Source of the DNA: Candidatus Harrysmithiimonas galli | GTDB taxonomy: Bacteria; Bacillota; Bacilli; CAJFEE01 | NCBI GenBank assembly: GCA_904373265.1 | Contig: CAJFEE010000003.1 | Span: 157,009-221,008, forward strand | DNA: 64,000 nucleotides | Reading direction: 5' to 3' | Shown: in pieces, positions 50,385-61,148 of the stretch | Position numbering within the stretch: position 1 is the stretch's first letter | Layout of the letters: each line of letters begins with the position of its first letter | Position numbers and translations under genes: made by a program | The notes under the pieces: model-generated | Seen by the model: the letters and a program-made list of their open reading frames with translations, nothing else | Databases searched by the model: none | Told to the model about the DNA's origin: nothing

Positions 50385-52187
50385 TTATGGATAATCATTT
50401 AACCATTCATTCTGCGGAATAATAAAGAAAAACTTAGTTCCTTGTCCTTGTTTACTCAAGACAGAAATTTTCCCTTTATGTGCTTCAATAATATTTTTTA
50501 CAATACTTAATCCTAAACCTGTACCAGATTTCCCACGCGTCCTTGCTTTGTCTGATTTATAAAACCGCTCAAAAACAAACGGAATATCCTCCTTTGGAAT
50601 ACCTTGACCTGTATCCTCAACCGATACATACAATTCAGTGTCCTTTTCTGCAATTAACAAAAATACAGAACCTTTTTCAGGTGTATGGCGAATCGCATTG
50701 TCAACCAGATTTGTAATCACTTGTTCAATGCGGTCTCCGTCAAACATAAAATTGGTTTTCTCAGTTTCAAATGATAAATGCAAGGAAACTTTTTTATCTG
50801 CAGCAATTCCATCAAACCGTCGAAGTACACGCTCAAAATATGGACGAATTTCAATTCGCTCACAGTTTAATTTCATGAAACCGGCTTCCATTCGTGCCAC
50901 ATCCAGCAGTTCATTTACCAAACGACTCATTCGCTGTGATTCTTCATAAATAATTTGTGCAATTTCTTTCTTCTCTTCCTCAGTTGCTGCAATATCATCC
51001 ACAATGGCTTCAGAATAGCCTTGAATCATAGCAATCGGTGTCCGCAGTTCATGAGATACATTAGCAATGAAATCCTTTCTAAGTTTCTCCAGCTTTCGTT
51101 CCATTGTTGTATCCCGCACAATAGCAACTGTTCCACGCACATGCATATGACTATACAATGGTGTCATAGCAATACACCAATGATAATCTTTAAAGGCAAC
51201 CTCAATCATTGACTCATGTTCCATTTTGACAACATTTGAAAACAACTGGTAAAGCGGTTCAGGCATAAAATCATACTTTTCTTGTCTCTCTTCACAACTG
51301 CTGTACCAAAGATGAAAAAACTTCTCAGCATTTACATTTAAAGGAATGATTTCACCATCTCTGGCAATTGTGAAAACCCCATCCGCCATACTGCTCAGAA
51401 TACTAGAAAGCTGCTCTTTTTCTTGACGCAATGCATTCATTGTAAACTTTAACTGCCTCGCCATTTGATTAAAAGAAATGGCAAGCTCTCCAATCTCATC
51501 ATGAGTTAAAATGGGAACTTTTGTATCAAATTTTCCTCTGGCAATTTCAAAAACAGCTGAACGCATAATTCTTAAAGGTGCCGTAATACGAGAAAATAGA
51601 AAAAAGGCAAATACAGTTGTTAAAAATAGTACCAAACCAGCTGTTACCAGCAAAAACTTCACTGTATCCTTTCCTAATCCTAAAATATTGCTGACTGGTT
51701 CATATAAAATAATGTATTGCTGCTGGTTTTCTTCCAATCCATTGAATTTTTGAACTGCAATTAAAAGCTGTTCATCCTCTGATTTTTGCTGTTTCTCAAC
51801 AGGATGAAACCAACGCATCACCGTATGATCATTTTGTTGCATTGCTTTTTGAAAAATTTCTTCGGACTGCAATTTCGAGAAGGCAAAAGTTTGGATTTCT
51901 TGTATATTCTTTTGATAGAATACTTCACCTTCTTTATCTGCAATAAAAATCCCGATATTTGTTGGCAGTAAGCTTTCTATGCTATCCACTAAAATCTCAT
52001 TTTGTTTGTATTTATCAATCATTACTTTTATATTTTCAATTTTTTCCAATAAATCTGCTTCTGATTTTCGGAAATTTTCACTATCAATATGTTCTAAAAA
52101 TAACATTGTAAGAATAAAAACAACAAAGGTTACGAGTATTAAAATGGTAATCCAAAGTTTTCCAACAATGCTTCTAAAAAAAATCAT
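50385..52187 (-). CDS. resE: ResE-like sensor histidine kinase (HAMP + PAS)
   Basis: FRSIVGKLWITILILV; FIANVSHELRTPIAMIQGYSEAIVDD; GTGLGLSIVKNIIEAHKG; followed by resD-like gene. Confidence 0.9.
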   Translation of the reverse strand: MIFFRSIVGKLWITILILVTFVVFILTMLFLEHIDSENFRKSEADLLEKIENIKVMIDKYKQNEILVDSIESLLPTNIGIFIADKEGEVFYQKNIQEIQTFAFSKLQSEEIFQKAMQQNDHTVMRWFHPVEKQQKSEDEQLLIAVQKFNGLEENQQQYIILYEPVSNILGLGKDTVKFLLVTAGLVLFLTTVFAFFLFSRITAPLRIMRSAVFEIARGKFDTKVPILTHDEIGELAISFNQMARQLKFTMNALRQEKEQLSSILSSMADGVFTIARDGEIIPLNVNAEKFFHLWYSSCEERQEKYDFMPEPLYQLFSNVVKMEHESMIEVAFKDYHWCIAMTPLYSHMHVRGTVAIVRDTTMERKLEKLRKDFIANVSHELRTPIAMIQGYSEAIVDDIAATEEEKKEIAQIIYEESQRMSRLVNELLDVARMEAGFMKLNCERIEIRPYFERVLRRFDGIAADKKVSLHLSFETEKTNFMFDGDRIEQVITNLVDNAIRHTPEKGSVFLLIAEKDTELYVSVEDTGQGIPKEDIPFVFERFYKSDKARTRGKSGTGLGLSIVKNIIEAHKGKISVLSKQGQGTKFFFIIPQNEWLNDYP

Positions 52188-52897
52188 TCATTTACAACCT
52201 CAAATTTATAGCCGATCCCCCAAACTGTCACAATCATTTTTGCAGCTGGTTCAGAAACTTTATTTAATTTTTCACGCAAACGCTTAACATGTGTATCTAC
52301 TGTTCTTAAATCACCAAAAAATTCATAATGCCAAACTTCCTTTAAAAGCTGTTCACGATCAAAGACTTTATCTGGGGACTTAGAAAGAAAATACAAAAGC
52401 TCATACTCTTTAGGCGTCAAACTGACCTCTGCTCCATCCGCTGTTACACGATGTGCGTCATTATCAATGATCAAATGCGGAAAAACGACCACATCCTTTG
52501 CTTTATTTTCCTGTTGTACAAATACAGAGGTAAATGAACGTCGAAGCAATGCCTTTACACGCAAAACAACTTCTCTAGGACTAAATGGCTTTACAATATA
52601 ATCGTCCGTACCAACTTCAAAGCCTTGAACTCGATTACTTTCCTCTCCTTTTGCAGTCAACATAATAATCGGTGTCGATTTTGTTTCACGAATAATTCGA
52701 CAACTTTCAATCCCATCCACTTCTGGCATCATAATATCTAAAATAATCAGATCATATTCGTTTTCTAATGCTTTTTTGATTGCTTCCATTCCATTTTCTG
52801 CTTCATCAATGATGTAATCTTCTCTTTCCAAATACATCTTCAATAATCGACGAATACGCTCTTCATCATCAGCAACTAAAATTTTTACATCATTCAT
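52184..52897 (-). CDS. resD: ResD-like response regulator
   Basis: ILVADDEERIRRLLKMYLEREDYIIDEAENGMEAI; IILDIMMPEVDGIESCR; 4-nt overlap with resE. Confidence 0.92.
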   Translation of the reverse strand: MNDVKILVADDEERIRRLLKMYLEREDYIIDEAENGMEAIKKALENEYDLIILDIMMPEVDGIESCRIIRETKSTPIIMLTAKGEESNRVQGFEVGTDDYIVKPFSPREVVLRVKALLRRSFTSVFVQQENKAKDVVVFPHLIIDNDAHRVTADGAEVSLTPKEYELLYFLSKSPDKVFDREQLLKEVWHYEFFGDLRTVDTHVKRLREKLNKVSEPAAKMIVTVWGIGYKFEVVNE

Positions 52898-52916
52898 TAC
52901 AAACCCTCCTGCCTTC

Positions 52917-53669
52917 TTATTTCTGCATGTAGTCTAAACGATGGTCTTTTGTCGTGGCAACGACGCGTAATTGCTTTATTTCATGAGCGGTTAACACCCG
53001 ATATTCCCCCGGATTTAAATATCCAAGCGTAAGAAAGCTTAACTGTTCTCTTTTTAATTTTTCCACTCTGAATCCAATTGCCTCAAACATCCTGCGAACT
53101 TGCCGATTTCTTCCTTCCCAAATCACAATGTGAACGATGGATGTATTCCTCTTTCGATCATATGATTTTACCTTCACACGTGCTGGCAAAGTTTTTCCAT
53201 CCTCCAACATGATGCCTCTTTGTAACTGTTTGACCTGTTCTTTTGTTAAATATCCTTTAATTTTGACAATATAGGACTTATCAATTCCGTACCTTGGATG
53301 TGTAATTAAATTTGCAAGCTCTCCGTCATTTGTCATAAGCAACAAACCAGATGTTTGATAGTCCAGTCTGCCAATTGGAAAAATCCTTTCTTTTACATGA
53401 GGGAAAAAATCAAGTACGGTTTTCCGTCCTTTATCATCAGATGCACTCGTAATAACACCTGCTGGTTTATAAAATAAAAAATAAACTTTTTCTTCTTGCG
53501 TCAAAGGGATTCCTTCCACTTCGATAGCATCAGAAGGCTTTACTTTATAACCAAGCGTCCGAATCACTTGACCGTTTACCGTAACTTTCCCATTTAACAT
53601 TAATTCTTCTGCTTTTCTTCTCGATGCAATACCTGAACGTGCGATTACTTTTTGTAATCTTTCCGACAT
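52917..53669 (-). CDS. rluB: 23S rRNA pseudouridine synthase RluB-type
   Basis: MSERLQKVIARSGIASRRKAEELMLNGKVTVNG; IFPIGRLDYQTSGLLLMTNDGELAN. ATG at 53669 after GAGGTGAAGAAA (ORF track start 53816 too early). Confidence 0.95.
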   Translation of the reverse strand: MSERLQKVIARSGIASRRKAEELMLNGKVTVNGQVIRTLGYKVKPSDAIEVEGIPLTQEEKVYFLFYKPAGVITSASDDKGRKTVLDFFPHVKERIFPIGRLDYQTSGLLLMTNDGELANLITHPRYGIDKSYIVKIKGYLTKEQVKQLQRGIMLEDGKTLPARVKVKSYDRKRNTSIVHIVIWEGRNRQVRRMFEAIGFRVEKLKREQLSFLTLGYLNPGEYRVLTAHEIKQLRVVATTKDHRLDYMQK

Positions 53670-53831
53670 TTTCTTCACCTCATACTTATATATTAACGAA
53701 CGTTCATAACTTATACAAGAAATAGACATAATTTGAATGAAAAAATTGCTTTCTTTTTTAATAAAATGTGACCGAATTTGACAAATCCCGCAAATTTTTA
53801 AGAAAAAACACATCACTTTTTTTCCAATAAA

Positions 53832-53876
53832 AATATTACCACAAAGACAAGAGCACTCTGATCAATGTGGTAATAT
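53832..53876 (-). terminator. Terminator of spmAB unit
   Basis: atattaccaca / tgtggtaatat inverted repeat abutting the spmB stop. Confidence 0.7.
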
Positions 53877-54421
53877 CAATAAAATATCAGATAAACAAAA
53901 ATGACTGAAGTTACAATCCCAAGCAAATCTGCAAGCAATCCAACCTTTAACGCATCACCAATCTTTTTGATTCCTACTGCTCCGAAATAAACCGTGATCA
54001 CATATAAGGTTGTATCTGAGCTTCCTTGAATGGTTCCTGCCAATCGACCAATCAATGAATCTGGACCATACGTATGAATTAAATCTGCAACAAGACCCAA
54101 TGAAGCATTTCCAGATATACTTCGAATAAAAGTAAGTGGTGCAACCTCCTCTGGAATTTTTAACCACTCAAATATCGGTGCCGCTAAAGAAACAAACATA
54201 TCCATTGCACCTGAAGCACGAAACATATGAATGGCAACAATCATGCCAAGTAAAAAGGGAAGGATAGAAAGCGCCATTTGCAGCCCTTCTTTAGCCCCCT
54301 CAACAAAGATCTCATAGGTCTCAATTTTTTTCATGGTTGCATAAAAGATCACCAATAAAATAACAATCGGAACAATATAGACTGATGAACGAACAAATAC
54401 ATCCATCATTTCTTTTTGCAC
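53876..54421 (-). CDS. spmB: Spore maturation protein B
   Basis: SILPFLLGMIVAIHMFRASGAMDMFV; GRLAGTIQGSSDTTLYVITVYFGAVGIK. Confidence 0.94.
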   Translation of the reverse strand: MQKEMMDVFVRSSVYIVPIVILLVIFYATMKKIETYEIFVEGAKEGLQMALSILPFLLGMIVAIHMFRASGAMDMFVSLAAPIFEWLKIPEEVAPLTFIRSISGNASLGLVADLIHTYGPDSLIGRLAGTIQGSSDTTLYVITVYFGAVGIKKIGDALKVGLLADLLGIVTSVIFVYLIFY

Positions 54422-54996
54422 CTTCTTCGATAATAAAAATATCGATCAATAAAAATGGCTCCAATGGTCGCTGTAAGACTGGCACATATAGTGGATAAAA
54501 TAATTTCTGATGGGTTTGCAGAATGATAGGTAGTACGAAGTCCAATAATCGTTGTTGGAATTAAAGTAACACCTGCTGTATTGATCACCAAAAAAGTAAT
54601 CATACTTCTTGAGGCTTCATCATGCTTTTCATTCAACATTTGTAACTCATGCATTGCTTTCAGCCCAAGTGGTGTGGCAGCATTGCCTAAACCAAAAATA
54701 TTTGCTACCATGTTTGCAACCATATACCCCATCGCTTTTGAATGTTTGGGAACATCCGGAAAAATCCATGCAACAATCGGTCGAAATACATTTGCCAATT
54801 GATCCAATAATCCTGCTGCCTGTGCAACCGCCATAAAACCCAACCAAAATGTCAGAACTCCGACCAAGCCGATAACAATTTTAACTGCTTCCTCAGCGCC
54901 TTGAAAAATTGCAGCATTTACCTCAGATAAAGTACCATTTAACATACCAAAAATAATGCTGATCACAATCATTCCGCCCCAAATGTAATTAACCAT
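54406..54996 (-). CDS. spmA: Spore maturation protein A
   Basis: MVNYIWGGMIVISIIFGMLNGTLSEVNAAIFQGAEEAVKIVIGLVGVLTFWLGFM; ATG at 54996, overlaps dacB end. Confidence 0.94.
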   Translation of the reverse strand: MVNYIWGGMIVISIIFGMLNGTLSEVNAAIFQGAEEAVKIVIGLVGVLTFWLGFMAVAQAAGLLDQLANVFRPIVAWIFPDVPKHSKAMGYMVANMVANIFGLGNAATPLGLKAMHELQMLNEKHDEASRSMITFLVINTAGVTLIPTTIIGLRTTYHSANPSEIILSTICASLTATIGAIFIDRYFYYRRRCKKK

Positions 54997-56086
54997 GTGA
55001 ATCTTCCTCAGACGACTCTGCATGAATAGAAGAAAATTTTTTCTCTGCTTTTTGTATCGGATATTCTGCCAGCTTTTCTTCACCCAGCCAAATTTCATAC
55101 ATACCATCAATTTTTGTAAACGGCGTATGCACCCCTTTTTCCCACAAAACCATTTTCCTTTTCAACTGTTTTTGCTCTTGCTTTGTCAATGGCAAAACAA
55201 TAGATTCAGATAAATAATATGGTTGTGTCTGGTAAACTTTCAGTCCTTTTTCTTCTACTTGTTCCATTTGATAGTTTGAAAAACCCCATTGAAACAATAC
55301 AGTATGATCCTTCCAATCTGTTCCATCTCGAATGGTAACAACAATTAAAGATAGGTTTCCTTTTTCAGCGGTTGTTACCAAAGTACGTCCCGCTGCTTTT
55401 GTGAATCCAGTTTTCCCGGTTGTCGCATATGCATAACCCCCAGTTACAAGTTTATGTTTGTTATAAAATTTTCGATCCCATTCCTCTGTTGGATGTGGGC
55501 ATGTATACGACTTTGTTCCAGCTATTTTTTTATACTGTTTGTTCTCCAATGCATATTTGGTTAAAAGTCCCATATCATAGGCACTGGAGTAATGTTCCTT
55601 TCCTTCTTCATCCAATCCAGAAGGATTTGAAAAAAATGTATTTTTCATTCCGAGTTCCTGTGCTTTTTGATTCATCAGGTATACAAAACCTTCTTTGCTT
55701 CCACCAACAAATTCTGCAATGGCCATAGCCGCATCATTTCCAGAACGCAGCATCAATCCATAGACCAAATCTTTTAATAAAATCTTCTCTCCAGGAACCA
55801 AATAAATCTTGGATCCTTCTTGATTAACAGCGTTTTCAGATACAATCACCTCTTGTTCCATTTTCCCTGATTCAATAGCAAGAATTGCAGTCATAATCTT
55901 CGTAATGCTCGCGATTTTCATTGGCTGATGACTGTTTTCATTTTCCAACAGAACACGTCCAGATTTGGCATCCATTAAAACATAAGCATCTGCTTGTGGA
56001 TGTGGCTGATTCAATGCTGCGGTAACATATCCGATACTGCCGCCTGTCAATGATAGACATAGAAGAAACACGATCCATTTTTTCAA
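54989..56086 (-). CDS. Sporulation-associated D-alanyl-D-alanine carboxypeptidase (DacB/DacF type)
   Basis: MKIASITKIMTAILAIESG (SxxK), YGLMLRSGNDAAMAIAE (SxN), YATTGKTGFTKAAGRTLVTTA (KTG). TTG start at 56086 proposed. Confidence 0.9.
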   Translation of the reverse strand: MKKWIVFLLCLSLTGGSIGYVTAALNQPHPQADAYVLMDAKSGRVLLENENSHQPMKIASITKIMTAILAIESGKMEQEVIVSENAVNQEGSKIYLVPGEKILLKDLVYGLMLRSGNDAAMAIAEFVGGSKEGFVYLMNQKAQELGMKNTFFSNPSGLDEEGKEHYSSAYDMGLLTKYALENKQYKKIAGTKSYTCPHPTEEWDRKFYNKHKLVTGGYAYATTGKTGFTKAAGRTLVTTAEKGNLSLIVVTIRDGTDWKDHTVLFQWGFSNYQMEQVEEKGLKVYQTQPYYLSESIVLPLTKQEQKQLKRKMVLWEKGVHTPFTKIDGMYEIWLGEEKLAEYPIQKAEKKFSSIHAESSEEDSHG

Positions 56087-56354
56087 TTTGATTTCACCAC
56101 TCTTATCCTGATTACTTTTCACCATTGTATGCAAAAACCACTCAGAACATGTCCAAAAGATTAAAAATGGCAAGTATGTTTATCTCTGTATCATTCCATT
56201 AGAGGATATAGATAAAATCCCCTCATATCTGAAGATACAAAAACATGATCAGACGATCAGGAACAAAGATATTTTTTCATCTGTACCTTAATCTTTTCTC
56301 TGATAAGAATAACAAAGCGTCTAATCAACTGTGGGATACAGTGTTCCATTACTT

Positions 56355-56708
56355 CTATCTCACAATAATTGAAATCCTATTCGTGATAGAAAAAAATGTC
56401 TCTTTTATTATTTCTGGTAAGGCGGCAATCGCTTGATAAAGCAATTCATTCCGTTCTATTTCAATGATTGACTCATCGAAATTTTTTGGAAGTCTTAACA
56501 TCTGCCTGTTTGGCGTTTCGTCCCATCCCTCAAAAAATTCTTCATGTCTTTTGTCTCACTGTTATAAGTTACGAATTTTTCGTTCTATCTAGCGAATTTC
56601 AATGTAAGCTTGTTCTGATGCTTCCAATTCATGATCATCTCCCTGTCCATCCTTAAAATTTATAAAATCCCCAGGTGTAGCCCAGCTATTTCTTCGTTTA
56701 AGTATGGA
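56355..56708 (-). pseudogene. Decayed coding sequence, possibly a mobile-element sigma-70-like factor
   Basis: One minus-strand frame (56669-56355 is 105 codons) reads GDFINFKDGQGDDHELEASEQAYIEIR*IERKIRNL*Q*DKRHEEFFEGWDETPNRQMLRLPKNFDESIIEIERNELLYQAIAALPEIIKETFFSI; three internal stops. Confidence 0.4.
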
Positions 56709-57356
56709 CACCTTTTCACAATGTCACCATTATTCTTTCCTCCAACAGGTTAATCAATAGATTCTGACACTTTTTTTATCTTCTTACCAAGTGTATCCTT
56801 CCAACCATAAATTACACTAGGCTTTAGACAGACAATCATAGAAATCTGTTTCATGGAATCACTCTGTATTTTTAATAAGAGAATTTACAAAATACACTTG
56901 TCCATCACTAAACAAACTTCGAGTAGGTCTTTATGCCCCGTACCATTCAAAAAATCCTCAACAGCAATATCCTTATTGACTGTTCATTTACAGCAACCTC
57001 CTTAAGATATAGACCGACTTTTTTGTAGTTTTTCATAAAAACGTCTGTCTGAAACACGTGTTTGTTCAATGATACTTTCATCGACACTGCATGCTCTAGA
57101 TAATCTTTTCCTTGACTTCTTTCCAAACCTGCTATTTTCTTTCTTCTCCGCTATGATTGTATGACCTTCTATTTACCTCCAGTCTGAAATTTTTTCAAAA
57201 ACTTCAGATTGAGGTGGGCTACAACAGATATCCCTCTGATGGCTACTATTCGATCTTCAAAAGACAAAAAAAGTATCTTTTTCTATTTACCCATAGAATA
57301 ACCGTTTTTTGCAAATCCACCTTGTCAAATTTCCAAAGGATTATTTGAGAACATGA

Positions 57357-57410
57357 AAAAAGCACCTGCCTGTGACCTTTTCTTTTCGGTCAGTAGAAGT
57401 GCCTGTAATA
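57357..57410. terminator. Imperfect terminator-like hairpin in the degenerate region
   Basis: gcacctgcctgtgacc pairs imperfectly with cggtcagtagaagtgc across tttctttt. Confidence 0.4.
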
Positions 57411-57966
57411 TTTGGTATTCCGTTTTGTAAGAGGATTTATCAATCTATATTCTCTAATGAAAGTAATCCCAACCAAAAGCCTAGAAATGATGATTAATCT
57501 TAATAAATCACTGTGCTTTTGGAACAAGAGATTACTTTTTACAATTTCAAATATAATGATGTAAAATAACTAAGTTTTTCCGTATCAAACTAACGGATTT
57601 TTTCGATTTGGGGAAATGCAAGACGAGACAAAACAACTTGATTCAAAGAAAAATGAACCAGAATACAAAATTGCATATAAAGTTTCACATATATCTATTC
57701 ATATTTCAATTTTATGAATTTTATAATTAAAAAAATTATTTATAAAGATAAAGTTTCTGATTTTGTTCCATCCCATTTAAAATACTAGCATGAAGAATGA
57801 AAAGATATACAAAAAGCTCTAAGAAGGGATAATTCTCCTCTCAAAGCAAATATTATACAAGCCATTTTATCCATACACCGCTGACAAATCAACTTCAACA
57901 AGGAAAGTTACAACAAAACCACTCAATCAACCGAGTTTTGATTCATTTGTTTTATCTTGCTGTGCT

Positions 57967-58521
57967 CTATAGAAACAAATCCTTTTCTTCATTCTCATCA
58001 ACTTCTACTTCATTCAAATCTGGTAATTCTTTTAAAGATTTCAATCCAAAATATTGTAAAAATTCTTTAGTTGTTCCATATAAATAAGGTCTTCCAATGG
58101 CTTCTGACCGTCCAACTGGCTTGACAAAACATTTGGCAATTAAAGATTGAATGGGTCGATCTGTTTTCACACCTCGAATCTCCTCAATTTCTACACGTGT
58201 AATTGGCTGTTTATAAGCGATAATAGCTAAAGTCTCCAAAGCCGCTTGACTCAAAACCTGTTGACTGCTTGACATAAAAAGCTTTTGATAAAAAGAGGCA
58301 TGTTCTTTCTTTGTCGTTAAATAATAATACATTCCCATCTGAGACAGTACCAATCCTCGATGACTATCCAAGTAATCAATGGCAAGCTCATCCAAAAAAC
58401 ATTGTACGGTCTCTTCTTGTACATCTAGCATTTTGGCAAGACTTTGCAAAGAAACCCCTTCATCTCCAGCCAAAAATAATGCACCTTCTATGACTGCTTT
58501 CCACTCTCCAATACTTAACAT
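57967..58521 (-). CDS. scpB: Segregation and condensation protein B
   Basis: EGALFLAGDEGVSLQSLAKMLD; LETLAIIAYKQPITRVEIEEIRGVKTDRPIQSLIAK; GRPYLYGTTKEFLQYFGL. Confidence 0.96.
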   Translation of the reverse strand: MLSIGEWKAVIEGALFLAGDEGVSLQSLAKMLDVQEETVQCFLDELAIDYLDSHRGLVLSQMGMYYYLTTKKEHASFYQKLFMSSSQQVLSQAALETLAIIAYKQPITRVEIEEIRGVKTDRPIQSLIAKCFVKPVGRSEAIGRPYLYGTTKEFLQYFGLKSLKELPDLNEVEVDENEEKDLFL

Positions 58522-59270
58522 GGATTCACCTCAATACCTGCAATCGAAACATACAACGGTTCAAAATTCCCCTTTTGCAAAATTACAATTTTTTGAAGCT
58601 TTAACAACTCTAACAAAGCCAAAAAAGAAACAACCATTTCTGATACAGTTTTTTCCTCTAACAAGTTTTCAAACAATATCAAATCGGTCTGACAAAGCAA
58701 AACACCAAGCATCTGCTCCATTTTTTCCTCAATTGAAATTTCCTGACGCATAATCCGCGTATGAAGCGGCTTCTTCAACTGCTTGCGAATAAGCATCTTC
58801 TGAAATGCACCCATCACATCATAAATCGATATTTCAAGTCCTTCTGGTATACCTTTTTCTTTTGGAATCTGTTCCTTCCAATCACTTGGACTTTTTTGAA
58901 AAACCAATCCATGCATTTCTTCCAATGTTTTTAATGCAAAAGAGGCTTCTTTTATTTTTTTATACTCTAGAAGCTGCTGAACCAATGCTTCCTTGGAATC
59001 AATTTCTTCATAATTGGACATTTCATCTGTTACTTGCCGTTGAGGCAACAAAGTTTGACTTTTTATTGCCAGCAATGTAGCTGCCATAACCAAATATTCA
59101 CTTGCCACATCTAGCTCTAGCTCTTGCATCTGATGAATATAATTTAAATACTGGTCGGTTACATCAGAAACAGAAATGTCTTCAATGGCAATCTCCATCT
59201 TTTGAATCAAATGCAGTAAAAGATCAAGGGGACCTTCAAATTGATCAATTTTCACTTGATATTTTTCCAT
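58515..59270 (-). CDS. scpA: Segregation and condensation protein A
   Basis: YQVKIDQFEGPLDLLLHLIQKMEIAIEDISVSDVTDQYLNYI; GGGAAAGGAA before ATG at 59270. Confidence 0.96.
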   Translation of the reverse strand: MEKYQVKIDQFEGPLDLLLHLIQKMEIAIEDISVSDVTDQYLNYIHQMQELELDVASEYLVMAATLLAIKSQTLLPQRQVTDEMSNYEEIDSKEALVQQLLEYKKIKEASFALKTLEEMHGLVFQKSPSDWKEQIPKEKGIPEGLEISIYDVMGAFQKMLIRKQLKKPLHTRIMRQEISIEEKMEQMLGVLLCQTDLILFENLLEEKTVSEMVVSFLALLELLKLQKIVILQKGNFEPLYVSIAGIEVNPC

Positions 59271-59454
59271 TTCCTTTCCCCTTTTCCTTTTAAAATAACT
59301 GCATACAGCTTCAGTATAAAACAAAACTCGTATTTCAACCACCGATATGATAAATAAAAACAAACTTCGATCTGTTCAAAACAAAAAACATACTCTGTCT
59401 CACAGAAGGCTCGATTTACAATCAACAACCTTTCCATTCAACAGAGTATAAATC

Positions 59455-59892
59455 TTATTCTTCATCCCAAACGATTACTTCCTCCATCACTGCACCTTGT
59501 GGCATTTTTAGCACATAGTCCATGCCATCAACCACTTGACCAAAAACTGTATGTACACCGTTTAAATGCGACTGTGGCGTATGTACAATAAAAAATTGTG
59601 ATGAACCTGTATCTTTACCACGATGTGCCATAGATAGCGAGCCAACCTCATGTGTATGCGGGTTATTTTCTGTTTCACAAGGAATCGTCTTTTCTGATCC
59701 ACCCGTTCCAGTACCATGCGGGCACCCACCCTGCGAAACAAACCCAGGAATCACACGATGAAAGTTCAATCCGTTATAAAATCCTTGTCGAATCAGATTT
59801 TCAAAATTTTCAACAGTAATAGGTGCTTCATTTGGGTATAATTCAAATGTAATCACTTCTCCCGTTTTCATTCTAATTTGACCTTTTTTCAT
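59455..59892 (-). CDS. ppiB: Peptidyl-prolyl cis-trans isomerase, cyclophilin type
   Basis: [45 protein letters not shown]. Confidence 0.95.
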   Translation of the reverse strand: MKKGQIRMKTGEVITFELYPNEAPITVENFENLIRQGFYNGLNFHRVIPGFVSQGGCPHGTGTGGSEKTIPCETENNPHTHEVGSLSMAHRGKDTGSSQFFIVHTPQSHLNGVHTVFGQVVDGMDYVLKMPQGAVMEEVIVWDEE

Positions 59893-60574
59893 TTCCAACA
59901 ATCCTTTCTAAAAAACTACCGATCATAAAAATAAACAATTGCATATTAGAGAGAAAGAATATGCATATTACTTTTAAAACGACTTTCCAAATCCATTTTG
60001 GTATATGCTTTGTCGAATTACAAAATACAATATACCATAAATAAAAACGATTTGTCTAAGCTCCTTTTTTAAAAAAATTGCTTAACATATAATTTGATAG
60101 TAGATGTTGGAAATGACCCCATTTCTTTATCTAAGTCATATCTTGTATCCATTATACCTATCGGTTATAAATATTTAAAAATTAATTTTTTATATAATTT
60201 TATATTATTTTCATTTCGATTGCTTTGCTTATGAATGTTTTATAAGCATAACCAAATTTTATACCTTTGGGAAAAACAGCTGTCAATGATTCCCAAAAAA
60301 CTTTTACTTTATCCATATTTCATCATTGGGGTAAGTTAACTTCAAGTTTTTTAAGATATTCATCTGCCAAAAAGGCATAAGCAAAATTTTCAACTGAATA
60401 AAAAATTCAACTTGCCAATTTTCCTCAAACATCAATCGATTTTCTTGTTTTTCATTTCTTATTTTCTACCTCTTTCAATAAAAAAGCAAACTATCGTTTC
60501 ACTTTTCTAACTTTACCAGACGCTCTTTTTTGTTTAAAAATTGCAATCCATCAGTTATAATTCACATATGCTTA

Positions 60575-61147
60575 TTAATGTTTCTTTCGAAAATCTTCTT
60601 TTGTTCGACTTAAAATCAATGAAATGGCCTTAGTTGTAATCGGGCAACCCTTTTGAATGTCATCAAAGCCACCCATTTTACCAATATCTCCAATACCGAC
60701 AACAATCGGCACTGTCAATTGATCCAAAATATATACCGTATCACCATTGATACGATGCAGATCCATTTCTGGAAATCCTTCCTTATCAACACCATACGCT
60801 GTTCGATGACCAAAGCGATCCAAACAAACATCTACCTTAGTATATTCCATATTTCTTGTATGACTGGCAACAGCCAATACACCAAGTATTTGTATATTTG
60901 GATGCTGTACAATATATTGTAAGGCTTTTTCACCAGCACCGCTTCCAATGGTACCGCTGTCATCAAACAACACAAAAACAAGATCAGATGGCGCTCGCTC
61001 AATAAAACGATAAATTTCCTTTCCACTTAAATGGGTTGGATTGGCACAGGTTTCTCGAATACAGTGCGCATGAAATTTTTTTGCTACAAACCGTAATGCT
61101 TGGTAGGCATACTCATCGCCATCCGTAATACAAATAACCCTTTTCAT
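60575..61147 (-). CDS. spoVAEA: Stage V sporulation protein AE, SpoVAEA-type
   Basis: MKRVICITDGDEYAYQALRFVAKKF; VVGIGDIGKMGGFDDIQKGCPITTKAISLIL; downstream of spoVAEB. Confidence 0.87.
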   Translation of the reverse strand: MKRVICITDGDEYAYQALRFVAKKFHAHCIRETCANPTHLSGKEIYRFIERAPSDLVFVLFDDSGTIGSGAGEKALQYIVQHPNIQILGVLAVASHTRNMEYTKVDVCLDRFGHRTAYGVDKEGFPEMDLHRINGDTVYILDQLTVPIVVGIGDIGKMGGFDDIQKGCPITTKAISLILSRTKEDFRKKH

Positions 61148-61148
61148 C

